64,000 nucleotides of DNA, taken from contig NC_008541.1 in NCBI RefSeq assembly GCF_000196235.1, positions 2,542,001-2,606,000 on the forward strand, written 5' to 3'. Positions 40,616 through 50,922 of the stretch are shown here, piece by piece (positions within the stretch are counted from its first letter, which is position 1; the number at the start of each line of letters is the position of its first letter). The stretch is from Arthrobacter sp. FB24. GTDB lineage: Bacteria > Actinomycetota > Actinomycetes > Actinomycetales > Micrococcaceae. The translations under genes and the position numbers were made by a program. Below the pieces are notes generated by a model, which did not search any database, had not been told where the DNA came from, and saw only the letters and a program-made list of their open reading frames with translations.

Positions 40616-42289
40616 GTGACAGACAGTCAGAAATCCGACGAAACAGTAACAGCCTCCGAAGAAGCCGAGACCGTGGCTCAGGTGGTTGACGACGCACAGG
40701 CAGCTGGCAACGACGCAGCTCCCGAGGCTACGGCAGAGGCGCAGTCCGGTACCCAGGAAGTTTCCGCAACGGAGGCCGAGGCACCCGCCGAAGACGCCCC
40801 CGCGGCCGAGGCACCCGCTCCGGCTCAGGCCGCCGACGACGCCGCGCAGGCTCAGGCCGCCGACGACGCCGCGCAGGCTCAGGCCGCCGACGACGCCGCG
40901 CAGGCTGAGGCGCCCGCGGCCCCGGCACCGCGTCCGGCGGCCCGCCCGGCGCCCTCACCGGCAGCGTTCGCCGCGCGGCCGAAGGCAGCGTCCTCGCCTG
41001 CAGTTCCCGTCCCCGCTCCTGTTTCCTCGGCTGCCTCCCTGGCCGAAGCCGCACGCTGGGGCCGCGTCGAAGGCGACGGCCACGTCTTCCTGACCATCGA
41101 CGGCGAAGAACACCCCGTGGGTCAGTACCCGGACGTCAGCGACGAGGAAGCCCTCGGCTACTTCGCCCGCAAGTACGATGACGTGGTGGCCCAGATTGTC
41201 CTGCTCGAACAGCGGGTGGGCTCCAAGGCCCCCACCACCGACATGCAGAAGACCGTGACGCACCTGCGCGAGCAGCTGGCGGAACGCAACATGGTGGGCG
41301 ACCTCCGCGCGGCCGAAGCCCGTCTCGATACGCTGTCCACGCAGATCGCCGAACTCGAGAAGGCCGAAAAAGCCGAACACGACGCCGTGCGCGCCGCCGA
41401 GCTGGCCGCACGGGAAGCGATCGTTGCAGAAGCGGAAGAAATTTCCGGCCACGACCCCGCGCAGATCCAGTGGAAGACCTCCAGCGCCCGCATGAACGAG
41501 CTCTTCGAAAGCTGGAAGGCGGCACAGAAGAACGGCGTGCGGCTGGGCCGCAGCAACGAGGACGCCCTCTGGAAGCGGTTCAGGGCAGCACGGACGGTCT
41601 TCGACCGCCACCGCCGGGCCTACTTCTCCCAGCTGGACAGCAATAACTCCGCAGCCAAGGCCGCGAAGGAAAAGCTGATCGCTGAAGCCGAAGCACTGTC
41701 CACCTCAACGGACTGGGGTTTCGCCGCAGGTGAATACCGGCGCCTGATGGACGAATGGAAGGCCTCACCGCGGGCCAGCCGCAAGGACGACGACGCACTC
41801 TGGGCCCGCTTCCGCGCCGCCCAGGACGTGTTCTTCACCTCACGCCAGGCAGCCAATGACGAGATCGACCAGGAGTACGGTGCAAACCTGACCGTGAAGG
41901 AAGCGCTCCTGGTCGAGGCGAACGCCCTGCTGCCCATCAAGGACCTGGGTGCCGCCAAGAAGGCCCTCCAGTCCATCCGTGACCGCTGGGAGGAAGCCGG
42001 CAAGGTTCCCCGCGCGGACATGGGCCGGATCGAAGCCGGGCTTCGGAAGGTGGAGGACGCCGTCCGACAGGCCGAAGACGAAAACTGGAAGCGGTCCAAC
42101 CCGGAGACCAAGGCGCGGACCAACAGCGCACTCTCCCAGCTGGAAGCCGCCATCGCAGGGCTGAAGGAAGACCTCGCGAAGGCGGAGCAGGCTGGCGACC
42201 AGCGTAAGATCAAGGCCGCCCAGGAGGCCCTCGAGGCCCGCCAGGCATGGCTTGACCAGATCTCGCGCTCGGCCAGCGAACTGGCATAG
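40616..42289 (+). CDS. DUF349-domain protein with Ala/Glu-rich N-terminal tail
   Basis: A 557-residue, largely helical protein. Residues 1-140 are acidic and Ala/Pro rich (low complexity). From about 145, DUF349 repeats begin, seen as WKTSSARMNELFESWKAAQ, LWKRFRAARTVFDRHRRAYF, and LMDEWKASPRASRKDDDALWARFRAAQDVFF, each with the Trp/Phe-Arg pattern. Coiled-coil segments follow to the end. The family is unassigned in function; related proteins affect stress or translation. GTG 40616 is the start. It is 61 bases after the cyclophilin gene and is ended by a strong palindrome (42307-42350). Confidence 0.88.
   Translation: MTDSQKSDETVTASEEAETVAQVVDDAQAAGNDAAPEATAEAQSGTQEVSATEAEAPAEDAPAAEAPAPAQAADDAAQAQAADDAAQAQAADDAAQAEAPAAPAPRPAARPAPSPAAFAARPKAASSPAVPVPAPVSSAASLAEAARWGRVEGDGHVFLTIDGEEHPVGQYPDVSDEEALGYFARKYDDVVAQIVLLEQRVGSKAPTTDMQKTVTHLREQLAERNMVGDLRAAEARLDTLSTQIAELEKAEKAEHDAVRAAELAAREAIVAEAEEISGHDPAQIQWKTSSARMNELFESWKAAQKNGVRLGRSNEDALWKRFRAARTVFDRHRRAYFSQLDSNNSAAKAAKEKLIAEAEALSTSTDWGFAAGEYRRLMDEWKASPRASRKDDDALWARFRAAQDVFFTSRQAANDEIDQEYGANLTVKEALLVEANALLPIKDLGAAKKALQSIRDRWEEAGKVPRADMGRIEAGLRKVEDAVRQAEDENWKRSNPETKARTNSALSQLEAAIAGLKEDLAKAEQAGDQRKIKAAQEALEARQAWLDQISRSASELA
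40823..40903 (+). repeat. Three identical 27-bp tandem repeats inside the DUF349 gene
   Basis: Three perfect 27-base copies (40823-40849, 40850-40876, 40877-40903) each encode AQAADDAAQ in frame. Because the unit is a multiple of three and identical in DNA, copy number is expected to vary among strains without breaking the protein. It is in the acidic N-terminal tail. Confidence 0.9.
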
Positions 42290-42306
42290 TCGCGCAAGCT
42301 TAACGT

Positions 42307-42350
42307 ACAGGCCCCGTTCCGGTTATCCACATAACCGGAACGGGGCCTGT
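42307..42350. terminator. Strong palindromic terminator after the DUF349 gene
   Basis: Perfect 20-bp arms (ACAGGCCCCGTTCCGGTTAT and its complement) around CCAC. It lies 17 bases after the DUF349 stop and 33 bases before the next ATG. A U-run is lacking, so it may be a Rho-independent stem without tail or a stabiliser; its length makes a transcript end probable. Confidence 0.85.
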
Positions 42351-42382
42351 ACCGGTTTAAGGCCACAGGAAAAGATAGCTGA

Positions 42383-43012
42383 ATGGCTACCTCGTCCCCC
42401 GTCCCCGCCAATTCCCGGTCTGCAGCAGCGGGGCGCACAGATATCGGTTCCGTAGAACTGTATTCACCCGGCCGAGTGTTCTCCTGGCCGGAACTGCAGG
42501 CCATGGCTGCAGACGGCATTCTGAACCAGCTGTATCAGCGCGGCTACATGCTCCCCGGAACTGCCGCCACGCCCCAGCTGCGCGCCCGCGCGGCGTCCTT
42601 CGCCGTTCCGCCGGCGATCCGGCAGCGGGTAGTTGCGGGGCGAATGACGGCGGCGTGGATCTACGGCTGTGCCGGGGAGCCGGATCGGCTTGCGCTCCTG
42701 GTGGATGCCACCCGGCGTGTCTCCAGCCTGAGGTCGACCCGCGGCTGCACCCTGCACGAAGTGCGGCTCGGTCCGTTTGACGTTGTCAGCCTGGGCGGCC
42801 TGATGGTTTCCAGCCCGCTGCGGACCGCACTGGATATCGCACTCCACGTCGACGCAGAGCGGGCGCTGCCGGCCCTCAGGAGAATGCTGGCAACCCCTGA
42901 ATTGGACGTCAGGCTGCGGCTCCTGACCCTCGCGGTCGACGCCACTCCCCGGGTTCCGCACAAGAAGGCGGCACTGGAAAAACTCGCTGCCCTGCAGGCC
43001 CAGCCCGGCTAG
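42383..43012 (+). CDS. AbiEi-like (type IV antitoxin family) protein without a visible toxin
   Basis: A 209-residue protein. FSWPELQAMAADGILNQLYQRGYMLPG looks like the small winged-helix start seen in AbiEi antitoxins, and LGGLMVSSPLRTALDIALHV resembles their C-terminal motif (SPLRTALDxA). The remaining 80 residues are helical, without a nuclease motif. AbiEi normally neutralises the AbiEii nucleotidyltransferase, but no AbiEii gene lies beside it; rsh is downstream on the other strand. Single AbiEi-like genes are common in actinobacteria and may be simple regulators. ATG at 42383. Confidence 0.7.
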   Translation: MATSSPVPANSRSAAAGRTDIGSVELYSPGRVFSWPELQAMAADGILNQLYQRGYMLPGTAATPQLRARAASFAVPPAIRQRVVAGRMTAAWIYGCAGEPDRLALLVDATRRVSSLRSTRGCTLHEVRLGPFDVVSLGGLMVSSPLRTALDIALHVDAERALPALRRMLATPELDVRLRLLTLAVDATPRVPHKKAALEKLAALQAQPG

Positions 43013-43055
43013 CCGCACGCCTCGCGGGAAGCGTAGCGGTCGGCGCGGCCGGCAG

Positions 43056-45464
43056 TCAGCTGCGCCGGCGGTTTCCGGTTGTGCGGTACACATCGAACAC
43101 GCCGTCGATGCGCCGCACGGCACTGAGCACGTGGCTCAGGTACTTGGGATCGCCCATTTCAAAGGCGAACTTCGAGATGGCCACCCGGTCAGTCGAGGTG
43201 TGCACACTGGCGGCCAGGATATTCACGTGGTTTTCGGAGAGGATGCGGGTGACATCGGAGAGCAAGGACTTCCGGTCCAGCGCCTCCACCTGGATCTCGA
43301 CGAGGAAGACGCTGGACTGGGTAGGCGCCCATTCCACCTCAACGATCCGGTCCGGCTGGTCTTTCAAGTCCGACACATTCGTGCAGTCCGTGCGGTGAAC
43401 CGACACTCCGGAGCCCCTGGTCACGAATCCCAGGATGGGATCCGGAGGGACCGGCGTGCAGCACCGGGCAAGCTTGACCCACACGTCGCCCACGCCCCGG
43501 ACAATCACGCCGGAGTCGGAGTACTTCGTCTTGCTGACCTGAGTGGGGATGCTGACCTCTGTCAGGTCATCCTCCGGGCCCTCATTACCGCCAAGGGTCT
43601 CCACAAGCCGTTCCATCACGGACTGCGCCGAGGTGTGCCCGTCGCCCACACCGGCATAAAGTCCGGAGATGTCCACGTATTTGAAGTGCTCGGCCACTTC
43701 GGCGAGGGCGTCATGGGTCATCAGTCGCTGAAGTGGAAGGTTCTGCTTGCGCATCGCCTTCGTCAGGAGTTCCTTGCCGCGGTCGATGGCTTCTTCGCGG
43801 CGCTCCTTGCTGAACCACTGCCTGATCTTGTTGCGCGCGCGGGCGCTCTTAACAAAATGCTGCCAGTCCTGGCTGGGACCGGCGCCTTCAGCCTTGGAGG
43901 TGAAGATTTCCACCCAGTCGCCATGGTTGAGCTCACTGTTCAGCGGAACCAGCTTGCCGTTGACCCTGGCACCGATGGTCCGGTGGCCCACTTCAGTGTG
44001 GACGGCGTAGGCGAAGTCCACGGGGGTCGATCCGGCCGGCAGTGCCATGACCTCGCCCTTGGGCGTAAACACAAAAACTTCGCGGGCGTTGATTTCAAAC
44101 CGCAGGGAGTCCAGGAACTCGCCCGGATCGGACGTTTCCTGCTGCCAGTCCACGAGGGACCGCAGCCAGCCCATGTCGCCGTCACGGGGGCTTCCGGGGC
44201 CGGCGGCCGTCCTGTTCGGCTGGTCCTTGTACTTCCAGTGCGCCGCGACACCGTACTCGGCTCGGCGATGCATTTCGTGGGTGCGGATCTGGATCTCCAC
44301 CGGCTTGCCGCCGGGCCCGATGACCGTGGTGTGCAGGGACTGGTACATGTTGAACTTGGGCATCGCGATGTAGTCCTTGAACCGCCCCGGGAGCGGGTTC
44401 CAGCGCGAATGCAGCGTGCCAAGGGCTGCGTAACAGTCACGGACGGAGTCCACCAGGACCCGGACGCCCATGAGGTCGTTGATATCGTCGAAGTCCTTGT
44501 CGCGGACAATCATCTTCTGGTAGATCGAGTAATAGTGCTTGGGCCGGCCCGTGATGGTGGCCTTGATCTTCGCGGTCCGGAGATCTTCGGTGATCTGGTT
44601 CCGGATAACGCTGAGGCTCTTCTCACGCTCCGGGGTCCGGTCCCCCACCATGCGGACTATTTCCTCGTACACCTTCGGGTACAGCGCTGCGAAGGACAGG
44701 TCTTCGAGTTCCCACTTGATGGTGTTCATACCGAGCCGATGGGCCAGCGGCGCGAAAATTTCAAGCGTCTCGCGCGCTTTCCGTGCCGAGGACTCCGCCG
44801 AAACGAAGCGCCAGGTGCGGGCATTGTGCAGCCGGTCGGCGAGTTTGATCATCAGCACCCGGATGTCCTTGGCCATCGCCACGACCATCTTCCGGACCGT
44901 TTCGGACTGCGCGGCTTCGCCGAAGCTCACCTTGTCCAGTTTTGTTACGCCGTCAACGAGCATGGCCACCTCGGGACCGAAGTCCCTCTTGAGGTCCGCC
45001 AGCGTGTACGGCGTATCTTCAACCGTGTCGTGCAGGAGGGCGGCTGCCAGCGTCGTGCCGCTCAGGCCCAGTTCCGCCAGGATGGTGGCCACCGCGACGG
45101 GGTGCGTGATGTACGGATCGCCGCTCTTGCGTTTCTGCCCCCGGTGGCTCTGTTCCGCCACGACGAAGGCACGCTGGATGAGGTCGAAGTCCTCTTTGGG
45201 ATTGTTCGCCCTGACGGTGCGGAGCAACGGTTCGAGGATGGGTGAATACGTCGCCGTGCCGCGGCCGGTCAGGCGGGCGAGCCTGGACCTGGTGCGTTCG
45301 CGGCGTCCGGGGAAGGTCGGCCGGAACCCGGAACTGTCAACCGGCACACCTGCGTCCGGGCGCCCGGACGCTACCAGACCGGTCTGCGGACCCTGGCCCG
45401 GACCTTCACCACCGTCGGCCGTTGGCGCCGACGTCGAACGTTCTTCCAATGAAGCACCCCTCAC
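43056..45464 (-). CDS. rsh: RelA/SpoT-family (p)ppGpp synthetase/hydrolase
   Basis: Long bifunctional RSH protein of 802 residues. HD hydrolase domain (about 90-250) with [20 protein letters not shown] and [14 protein letters not shown]; synthetase domain (about 290-440) with [40 protein letters not shown] and [23 protein letters not shown] domain (about 480-545) at [19 protein letters not shown]; then zinc-finger/helical region and the ACT domain at the end. Both activities look intact. GTG 45464 is the outermost start; TTG 45449 with GAGGGG 7 bases before it is an alternative. A GATAAT box nine bases before GTG would allow a leaderless mRNA. Confidence 0.96.
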   Translation of the reverse strand: MRGASLEERSTSAPTADGGEGPGQGPQTGLVASGRPDAGVPVDSSGFRPTFPGRRERTRSRLARLTGRGTATYSPILEPLLRTVRANNPKEDFDLIQRAFVVAEQSHRGQKRKSGDPYITHPVAVATILAELGLSGTTLAAALLHDTVEDTPYTLADLKRDFGPEVAMLVDGVTKLDKVSFGEAAQSETVRKMVVAMAKDIRVLMIKLADRLHNARTWRFVSAESSARKARETLEIFAPLAHRLGMNTIKWELEDLSFAALYPKVYEEIVRMVGDRTPEREKSLSVIRNQITEDLRTAKIKATITGRPKHYYSIYQKMIVRDKDFDDINDLMGVRVLVDSVRDCYAALGTLHSRWNPLPGRFKDYIAMPKFNMYQSLHTTVIGPGGKPVEIQIRTHEMHRRAEYGVAAHWKYKDQPNRTAAGPGSPRDGDMGWLRSLVDWQQETSDPGEFLDSLRFEINAREVFVFTPKGEVMALPAGSTPVDFAYAVHTEVGHRTIGARVNGKLVPLNSELNHGDWVEIFTSKAEGAGPSQDWQHFVKSARARNKIRQWFSKERREEAIDRGKELLTKAMRKQNLPLQRLMTHDALAEVAEHFKYVDISGLYAGVGDGHTSAQSVMERLVETLGGNEGPEDDLTEVSIPTQVSKTKYSDSGVIVRGVGDVWVKLARCCTPVPPDPILGFVTRGSGVSVHRTDCTNVSDLKDQPDRIVEVEWAPTQSSVFLVEIQVEALDRKSLLSDVTRILSENHVNILAASVHTSTDRVAISKFAFEMGDPKYLSHVLSAVRRIDGVFDVYRTTGNRRRS

Positions 45465-45527
45465 GACCCGTTAATTATCCCAGTCTATTCCTGCGGCAGG
45501 GCACTTCCGTAACCGGAACTCAGATGC

Positions 45528-45569
45528 GAAGGGCCGGACCCCGTCATGAATGACGGAGCCCGGCCCTTC
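45528..45569. terminator. Hairpin downstream of secF
   Basis: Long stem with outer arms GAAGGGCCGG and CCGGCCCTTC and an inner stem CCGTCAT / ATGACGG. It starts 13 bases after the secF stop on the minus strand and lies before rsh, so it should separate the export genes from rsh. There is no U-run after it. Confidence 0.75.
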
Positions 45570-45582
45570 AGGCGCGGACGGT

Positions 45583-46605
45583 TCAGGCTGTTGCAGTCTC
45601 CGTCGCGGCCGCTTCCTTGGCAGCAGACTCTGCCCGGCGGCGTTCCACACGCTCAGCCTGCTTCACCAGCTGCGGTTCGCCCTGGCGCAACCAGGCATAC
45701 AGCGGGGCCGCGATGAAGATGGTCGCCGCGGTGCCGATCAGGATGCCGACGAAGAGGGCAAGCGAGAGATCACGCAGGGTACCTGCGCCCAGGAGGCCGG
45801 CGCCGATGAAGAGAATGGCACCCACGGGAAGGATGGCAACCATCATCGTGTTGATGGACCGGACGAGCGTCTGGTTGACGGCCAGGTTGACCTCCTCCGC
45901 AAACGTACGGCGGGTGGAGGCGTCAATGTCGGCCGTGTTCTCGCGGATCTTGTCGAAGACCACCACCGTGTCGTACAGCGAGTAGCTGAGCACCGTCAGG
46001 AAGCCGATGATAGCCGACGGTGTGACTTCGAAGTCGCTGAGTGCGTAAACGCCTGCAGTGATGAACATGGTCACGAGCATGCCCACCAGCGCGGAAAGCG
46101 ACATCTTCCAGGTGCGGAAGTAGAGCGCCATCAGGACCGCCGCTATGACAACGAAGATCACCAGGCCCAGAAGTGCCTGCTTGGTGACGTCAGCACCCCA
46201 GGTCGGTCCCACGAACGTGGAAGTCACCTCGTTGTCCGTGACACCGTAGGCGGTGGTCAGCCCTTCCTTGATCCGGAGGGTTTCGTCATCGGTGAGCTTG
46301 TCCGTCTGGATCCGCATGGTGTTGCCGGCAACGTTGGCTACGCGTGGAATACTGCCCTCCACGACGTCCTGGACGGCCTTCTCGCCGAGGGACGCCTCCG
46401 TGGTCTTCACATTGGAAACGGTGAATTCCGACCCGCCCCGGAACTCGATGCCGAGGTTGAATCCGCCCTTGGCCACCGGGAGGAGGATGGACAGCGCCAC
46501 GGCGACGGCCGCAATCAGGAACCAGATCTTTTTGGCGCTGACAAAGTTGTACGAGCGCTTGCCCGTGTAGAGCTCATTGCCGAACGTGGCAAAATTCGTG
46601 GTCAT
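45583..46605 (-). CDS. secF: Protein translocase subunit SecF
   Basis: Partner of SecD, using proton motive force to drive late steps of protein export. In 340 residues: first helix near 28-45, a periplasm-equivalent loop with GGFNLGIEFRGGSEFTV (SecF signature), then five more membrane helices, including SAIIGFLTVLSYSLYDTVVVFDKIREN and RSINTMMVAILPVGAILFIG. It starts right after secD (stop and start one base apart). The C-terminal Ala/Glu tail is low in complexity. Confidence 0.96.
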   Translation of the reverse strand: MTTNFATFGNELYTGKRSYNFVSAKKIWFLIAAVAVALSILLPVAKGGFNLGIEFRGGSEFTVSNVKTTEASLGEKAVQDVVEGSIPRVANVAGNTMRIQTDKLTDDETLRIKEGLTTAYGVTDNEVTSTFVGPTWGADVTKQALLGLVIFVVIAAVLMALYFRTWKMSLSALVGMLVTMFITAGVYALSDFEVTPSAIIGFLTVLSYSLYDTVVVFDKIRENTADIDASTRRTFAEEVNLAVNQTLVRSINTMMVAILPVGAILFIGAGLLGAGTLRDLSLALFVGILIGTAATIFIAAPLYAWLRQGEPQLVKQAERVERRRAESAAKEAAATETATA

Positions 46606-48363
46606 TTACTTGCCCTCCTTGGTCGTGCTCTTGGAGGAACCGGCAAGCTGCTCCTGCTTTTCCGCGAGGCGGCGTTCTGCGATGGTCATCCTGCGCTCAG
46701 CTTCGGCGGCTGCTCCGGTGTTCTTGGCGCGCACCACGGCCGGCTTGTCCTCCGGCGTGCGGAGCCTGCCGGCACCACGGTAGAGAGGCACGGCGCCGAG
46801 CCGCTTCGGGTCAAGGCCGGAGAACTTATGGCCCTCGCCGAAGAACTTGGTGCGGGCCAGCAGCTGCAGGGTCGGGTGGGTGAACATGAACACGACGATG
46901 AGGTCGGCGATGGCCGTCAGGCCCAAGGTGAAGGCAAAACCGCGCACGTTGCCTACGGCCACGAAGTAGAGGACCAGGGCTGCCAGCAGGTTCACTGCCT
47001 TCGACGCCAGGACGGTGCGCTTGGCACGCTTCCAGCCGTTCTCCACGGCGGAGACCAGCCCGCGGCCTTCGCGCAATTCATCGCGGATTCGTTCGAAATA
47101 GACGATAAAGGAGTCGGCTGTCTGGCCGATGGCCACGATGAGGCCGGCGACGCCGGCAAGTGACAGCCTGTAGTTTTCAGTCCACCCCAGGATGGCAATG
47201 GCCAGGTAGGTCAGCGCACCTGCAACCACGAGGGAGAAAATGGTGACAAATCCCAGGGCCCGGTACTGGAAGAGCGAGTAGACCACTACCAGGAGCAGGC
47301 CGATCACGCCTGCGAGCAGGCCCATCCGGAGCTGCTCACCGCCCAGTGTCGCGGAAATCTGCTGTTCGCTCTGGATCTCGAAGCTGATGGGGAGCGCGCC
47401 GAACCGGAGCTGATCGGACAATGCCTTCGCGGTATCCTCCGTGAATCCGCCTGTGATCTGGGGACGGCCGTCCGTGATCACCGCAAGTGAACGCGGGGCG
47501 GAGATGACCTGGTCATCGAGGACGATTGCGAACTGGGCCTTGGGATCGTTGCCTGATTCGCCGCCGGCCGCCACGAAGAACTGGTACAGCCGTTCCGTGA
47601 CTTCCTTGAACTTGGCGGTGCCGGCCTCATCGAACTGGATGTTTACTGCCCATTCGTTGGTAACAGCACCCTGTGCACCCTGCTGCAGCTGGAAGGAGGA
47701 GGACTTGATGTTCGAGCCCTTTACTTCCACCGGACCCAGAATGTACTTGATGGCCGGGGACGTGGCCGTCGCAGGCTCACAGGTCACCAGCGGCTTGGCA
47801 GGATCCGAGCGCTCCTGCTTGTCCTGTGACGGGTTGTCGCAGTCCAGGGTCTCAAACTTCTTGTAGACCTCTGGCGTAACCCAGTTGACGTCGCTGCTGT
47901 TGGCCGGCGCAGCCGTCGGCTTGGGCAGCTTGTCTTCCGGCGTCTGTGATTCCACGGGTACTGCGGCGCCGGGACCGGCCTGGAGAACCGGCCGGAAGTT
48001 CATGTCGGCCGAGGCCTGAATGAGGGCGCGGGTCTCTTTGGAAGGCGTACCCGGGAGGCTTACCACCACATTGCGGCCGGACTGCGTGCTGATTTCAGCT
48101 TCCGCCACGCCTGAGCCGTCAACGCGCTGGCGAATGATCGCAACGGCCTGGTTGAGCTGATCCTCATTGATGTCCGAACCGCCTTCGACCTTGGGCGCCA
48201 GGATCATCTGGGTTCCGCCTTCAAGGTCAAGTGCGAGCTTGGGTGCCCAGCTGGCCTGGCCGGAAATGGAGCCGCCGGCGAGCACGGCAGTCATGACGGC
48301 GAGGATAACGCCGAGCCAGACCAGCACTCTGAGTGCTGAGTTTTTGGGGCCAGTACGTGCCAT
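46606..48363 (-). CDS. secD: Protein translocase subunit SecD
   Basis: Six-helix membrane subunit with a large external P1 domain. Among 585 residues, LALDLEGGTQMILAPK is the D1 signature after the first helix; VVVSLPGTPSKETRALI and LDDQVISAPR follow in the outside domain; the RND-like helices come from about 370, with GLIVAIGQTADSFIVYFERIRDEL, whose charged residues help proton movement. The cytoplasmic tail after ~520 is longer than usual and rich in Arg, Lys and Glu (residues 555-585). Sits between yajC and secF in one operon. Confidence 0.96.
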   Translation of the reverse strand: MARTGPKNSALRVLVWLGVILAVMTAVLAGGSISGQASWAPKLALDLEGGTQMILAPKVEGGSDINEDQLNQAVAIIRQRVDGSGVAEAEISTQSGRNVVVSLPGTPSKETRALIQASADMNFRPVLQAGPGAAVPVESQTPEDKLPKPTAAPANSSDVNWVTPEVYKKFETLDCDNPSQDKQERSDPAKPLVTCEPATATSPAIKYILGPVEVKGSNIKSSSFQLQQGAQGAVTNEWAVNIQFDEAGTAKFKEVTERLYQFFVAAGGESGNDPKAQFAIVLDDQVISAPRSLAVITDGRPQITGGFTEDTAKALSDQLRFGALPISFEIQSEQQISATLGGEQLRMGLLAGVIGLLLVVVYSLFQYRALGFVTIFSLVVAGALTYLAIAILGWTENYRLSLAGVAGLIVAIGQTADSFIVYFERIRDELREGRGLVSAVENGWKRAKRTVLASKAVNLLAALVLYFVAVGNVRGFAFTLGLTAIADLIVVFMFTHPTLQLLARTKFFGEGHKFSGLDPKRLGAVPLYRGAGRLRTPEDKPAVVRAKNTGAAAEAERRMTIAERRLAEKQEQLAGSSKSTTKEGK

Positions 48364-48478
48364 TGTCGATCTTTCTATTGTTTACGGAGGAGCCGCCGGG
48401 GTGAGCTGGGCTCACACACCGGCGGCAGCCCGCGGCCGTCGTTAGTTCTACGTAGCGGGACTTGGCGGAAGCGCCAGG

Positions 48479-48928
48479 TTAGCTGTCTTTCTTGCCTTCG
48501 TCGTTGAGACGCTTCAGTGATTCTTCCGGGGTCTCGTTAACAGTCTCGGCGCGGTCGGCGTCGTGCCCGGTCAGGGAGGAGGCGTCGTCCGGAACGACGG
48601 CAGGCTCGTCGTGCGCTGCAACCGGCTCAACGATCTTGGTGACGGCCTGACGGTGCACTGTGGCCAGGTTGCCCGGGGACAGTTCGATGACGACTTTGTT
48701 TTCGTCCTCGTCGATGGAAACGATGCGTCCATAAAGGCCGAAGCTGGTCATGACCTCGACGCCCGGAGCGAACTGGGACTGAAGCGATGCCTGCTGCTGC
48801 TGGGTCTTCTTGTTGCGGCGGAACATCATGAAGATGAAGAGTCCGAGCATCACGAAGAGCAGGATGGTCATGATGTCGATGCCGCCGCCGGCCTGCGGCT
48901 GGGTCTGGGCAGTAATGTGTCCGAACAC
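48479..48928 (-). CDS. yajC: Preprotein translocase subunit YajC
   Basis: Small accessory membrane protein of SecDF. The 149 residues have one membrane helix (about 20-37, MTILLFVMLGLFIFMMF) after a short hydrophilic start, then RRNKKTQQQQASLQSQFAPGVEVMTSFGLYGRIVSIDEDENKVVIELSPG with the YajC GxxGxI-like strand pair, split by a turn. The C-terminal 40 residues are acidic and variable. GTG 48928 is used; 115 bases separate it from secD. It lies in the usual ruvB-yajC-secD-secF order. Confidence 0.93.
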   Translation of the reverse strand: MFGHITAQTQPQAGGGIDIMTILLFVMLGLFIFMMFRRNKKTQQQQASLQSQFAPGVEVMTSFGLYGRIVSIDEDENKVVIELSPGNLATVHRQAVTKIVEPVAAHDEPAVVPDDASSLTGHDADRAETVNETPEESLKRLNDEGKKDS

Positions 48929-49101
48929 AGGAAGTTTCCGTTCTGTACTTGCGTAGCTGATTTACAGCAACGTCGGCTTCGTTTCGGCCCACCCGGCAGA
49001 AAACCATGCCCAGCCAACGGCGGCCGGAGCCGCCCACAGAAACAAAGACCCGAACGTGCCGAGCGTCATACCAGTCTAAAGGGAAAGTCAGCCGGACGCT
49101 G

Positions 49102-50190
49102 CTATTGCCCGTTGGGCAGCCACTCCGCCACCGGCTCGACGCCGAGGTCTTCCACTTCGAAAAGCGCCAGCGCCTCCTGGCCGAACACCCCTTCCGGAAC
49201 CGCATAGCCAAGGTGCGTCCAGGCCGGAGCCATGGCGATCCGCCCGCGTGGCGTCCGTCCCAGCAGGCCCTCACGGACAAGGTAGGGCTCAGCCACGGTT
49301 TCCACCGTTTCCGGTTCCTCCCCCACCGCAATGGCCAGCGTGGACAGCCCCACCGGGCCGCCGCCGAACTTGGTGATCAGGGCTTCGAGGACGGAGCGGT
49401 CCAGCCGGTCCAGGCCCCTTTTGTCCACTTCGTACATGTCCAGCGCGGCCGACGCTGTCCGGGCATCGATTTGCTCGATCCCGTGGACAAGCGCCCAGTC
49501 GCGGACACGGCGGAGCAGGCGGTTCGCAATGCGGGGCGTGCCCCGGGACCGGCCCGCTATTTCGCTGAAGCCCGCCGAATTGACCTTGAGGTCCAGCAGT
49601 CCGGCCGAACGCCTCAGGACGAGCTCCAGCTCCTCTACGGAGTAGAACTCCAGATGGCCCGTGAACCCGAACCTGTCCCGCAGCGGTCCCGGAAGGAGCC
49701 CGGCACGGGTTGTGGCGCCCACGAGCGTAAACGGAGGCAGCTCGAGGGGAATTGCGGTGGCGCCGGCGCCTTTGCCCACCACGATGTCCACACGGAAATC
49801 CTCCATGGCCATATACAGCATTTCCTCCGCAGGACGGGACATCCGGTGGATCTCATCCAGGAACAGGACTTCCCCCTCCGACAGCGAGGAAAGGATGGCG
49901 GCGAGGTCGCCGGCGTGCTGGATGGCCGGACCACTGCTGATCCGCAGCGGAGCATTCATCTCCGCGGCGATGATCATGGACAACGTGGTCTTGCCGAGGC
50001 CGGGCGGGCCGGAGAGCAGGACGTGGTCGGCACTGCGTCCGCGCATCCGCGACGCTTCCAGCACAAGCGACAATTGCTTACGGACACGGTGCTGGCCGAC
50101 GAAGTCGTGCAGGTTCTTGGGACGGAGGGCCGCCTCGATGACCCTCTCCTCGGGCTCCTCTCCCCCGCCCACCAGGGAGGAATCAGCCAC
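49102..50190 (-). CDS. ruvB: Holliday junction branch migration helicase RuvB
   Basis: AAA+ motor driving branch migration with RuvA. The 362 residues show [21 protein letters not shown] at the start, Walker [18 protein letters not shown] at about 58-68, Walker [19 protein letters not shown], sensor 1 [19 protein letters not shown], and the winged helix [17 protein letters not shown] at the end. Start overlaps ruvA by 8 bases. A 173-base gap follows before yajC. Confidence 0.97.
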   Translation of the reverse strand: MADSSLVGGGEEPEERVIEAALRPKNLHDFVGQHRVRKQLSLVLEASRMRGRSADHVLLSGPPGLGKTTLSMIIAAEMNAPLRISSGPAIQHAGDLAAILSSLSEGEVLFLDEIHRMSRPAEEMLYMAMEDFRVDIVVGKGAGATAIPLELPPFTLVGATTRAGLLPGPLRDRFGFTGHLEFYSVEELELVLRRSAGLLDLKVNSAGFSEIAGRSRGTPRIANRLLRRVRDWALVHGIEQIDARTASAALDMYEVDKRGLDRLDRSVLEALITKFGGGPVGLSTLAIAVGEEPETVETVAEPYLVREGLLGRTPRGRIAMAPAWTHLGYAVPEGVFGQEALALFEVEDLGVEPVAEWLPNGQ

Positions 50191-50827
50191 GGCTGCCTAC
50201 CCGGTTGCCCGCACGCGCGCCGTCCTGGCCCAGCCAGCGCAGCGTGGCGCGCAGGATTTCGGCCACCTGGCCGCCGGCTTCGAGCTCCGGGGAGTCGGAG
50301 AGCGCCTTGTCGATGCTGGACGTGGCGTCCTTTTCGGACCAGCCAAGGCTCGTCATTGCCGCCACCACCTGCGGCTTCCACGGCGCGGAAGCGGCGGCTG
50401 CGGGCGCTGCCGCTGCACCGGTCCCGTGGGGCACCAGTTTCCCGGCGAGTTCCAGGACAATCCTGCCGGCGACCTTGGGGCCGATCCCCGGGACCTTCGT
50501 GAAGGCCTTTCCATCACCGGTGTGCGCAGCCACGCGGATTGCCTCGGGATCATGGACAGCAAGCACGGCCAGGGCCAGCCGCGGTCCGACGCCGCTGACG
50601 CTGAGCAGGACATCGAAGACCTCGCGCTCATCGTCGCTGGAGAACCCGAACAGCGTCAGTGAATCCTCACGCACGATCAGGGACGTGAAGAGCTTGCCCT
50701 CTTCGCCGGTGCGCAGCCCGCTGAGGGTCTGGGGCGTGGCGTTAACGCTCATGCCGGCGCCGTTGAGGTCGATCACGGCGGAGGACAACCCGACGTGCGC
50801 TACGGTTCCGCGGAGAAAACTGATCAA
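50183..50827 (-). CDS. ruvA: Holliday junction branch migration protein RuvA
   Basis: Binds the four-way junction as a tetramer and recruits RuvB. Domain I is at the start ([23 protein letters not shown]), domain II carries two helix-hairpin-helix motifs ([17 protein letters not shown] and [19 protein letters not shown], about 78-125), and domain III (from about 155) contacts RuvB. A 25-residue Ala/Pro linker joins II and III. Overlaps ruvB by 8 bases; 95 bases follow ruvC. Confidence 0.96.
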   Translation of the reverse strand: MISFLRGTVAHVGLSSAVIDLNGAGMSVNATPQTLSGLRTGEEGKLFTSLIVREDSLTLFGFSSDDEREVFDVLLSVSGVGPRLALAVLAVHDPEAIRVAAHTGDGKAFTKVPGIGPKVAGRIVLELAGKLVPHGTGAAAAPAAAASAPWKPQVVAAMTSLGWSEKDATSSIDKALSDSPELEAGGQVAEILRATLRWLGQDGARAGNRVGSRG

Positions 50828-50922
50828 GGCCGGGCTCCTGGGTCTACAGCAAAAAATGCAGCCGGCGCGAAAACCGGCTATCCGAACATATCTACGAATA
50901 CCCTAGCAAGGGGTCCGGACAT

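Noticed and set aside
40823..40903. Tandem repeats considered as a CRISPR-like array
   Set aside because: The three 27-base copies are directly adjacent with no spacers and lie in a coding frame.
43131..45245. 704-codon plus-strand frame over rsh
   Set aside because: Antisense to rsh; no domain and no ribosome site.
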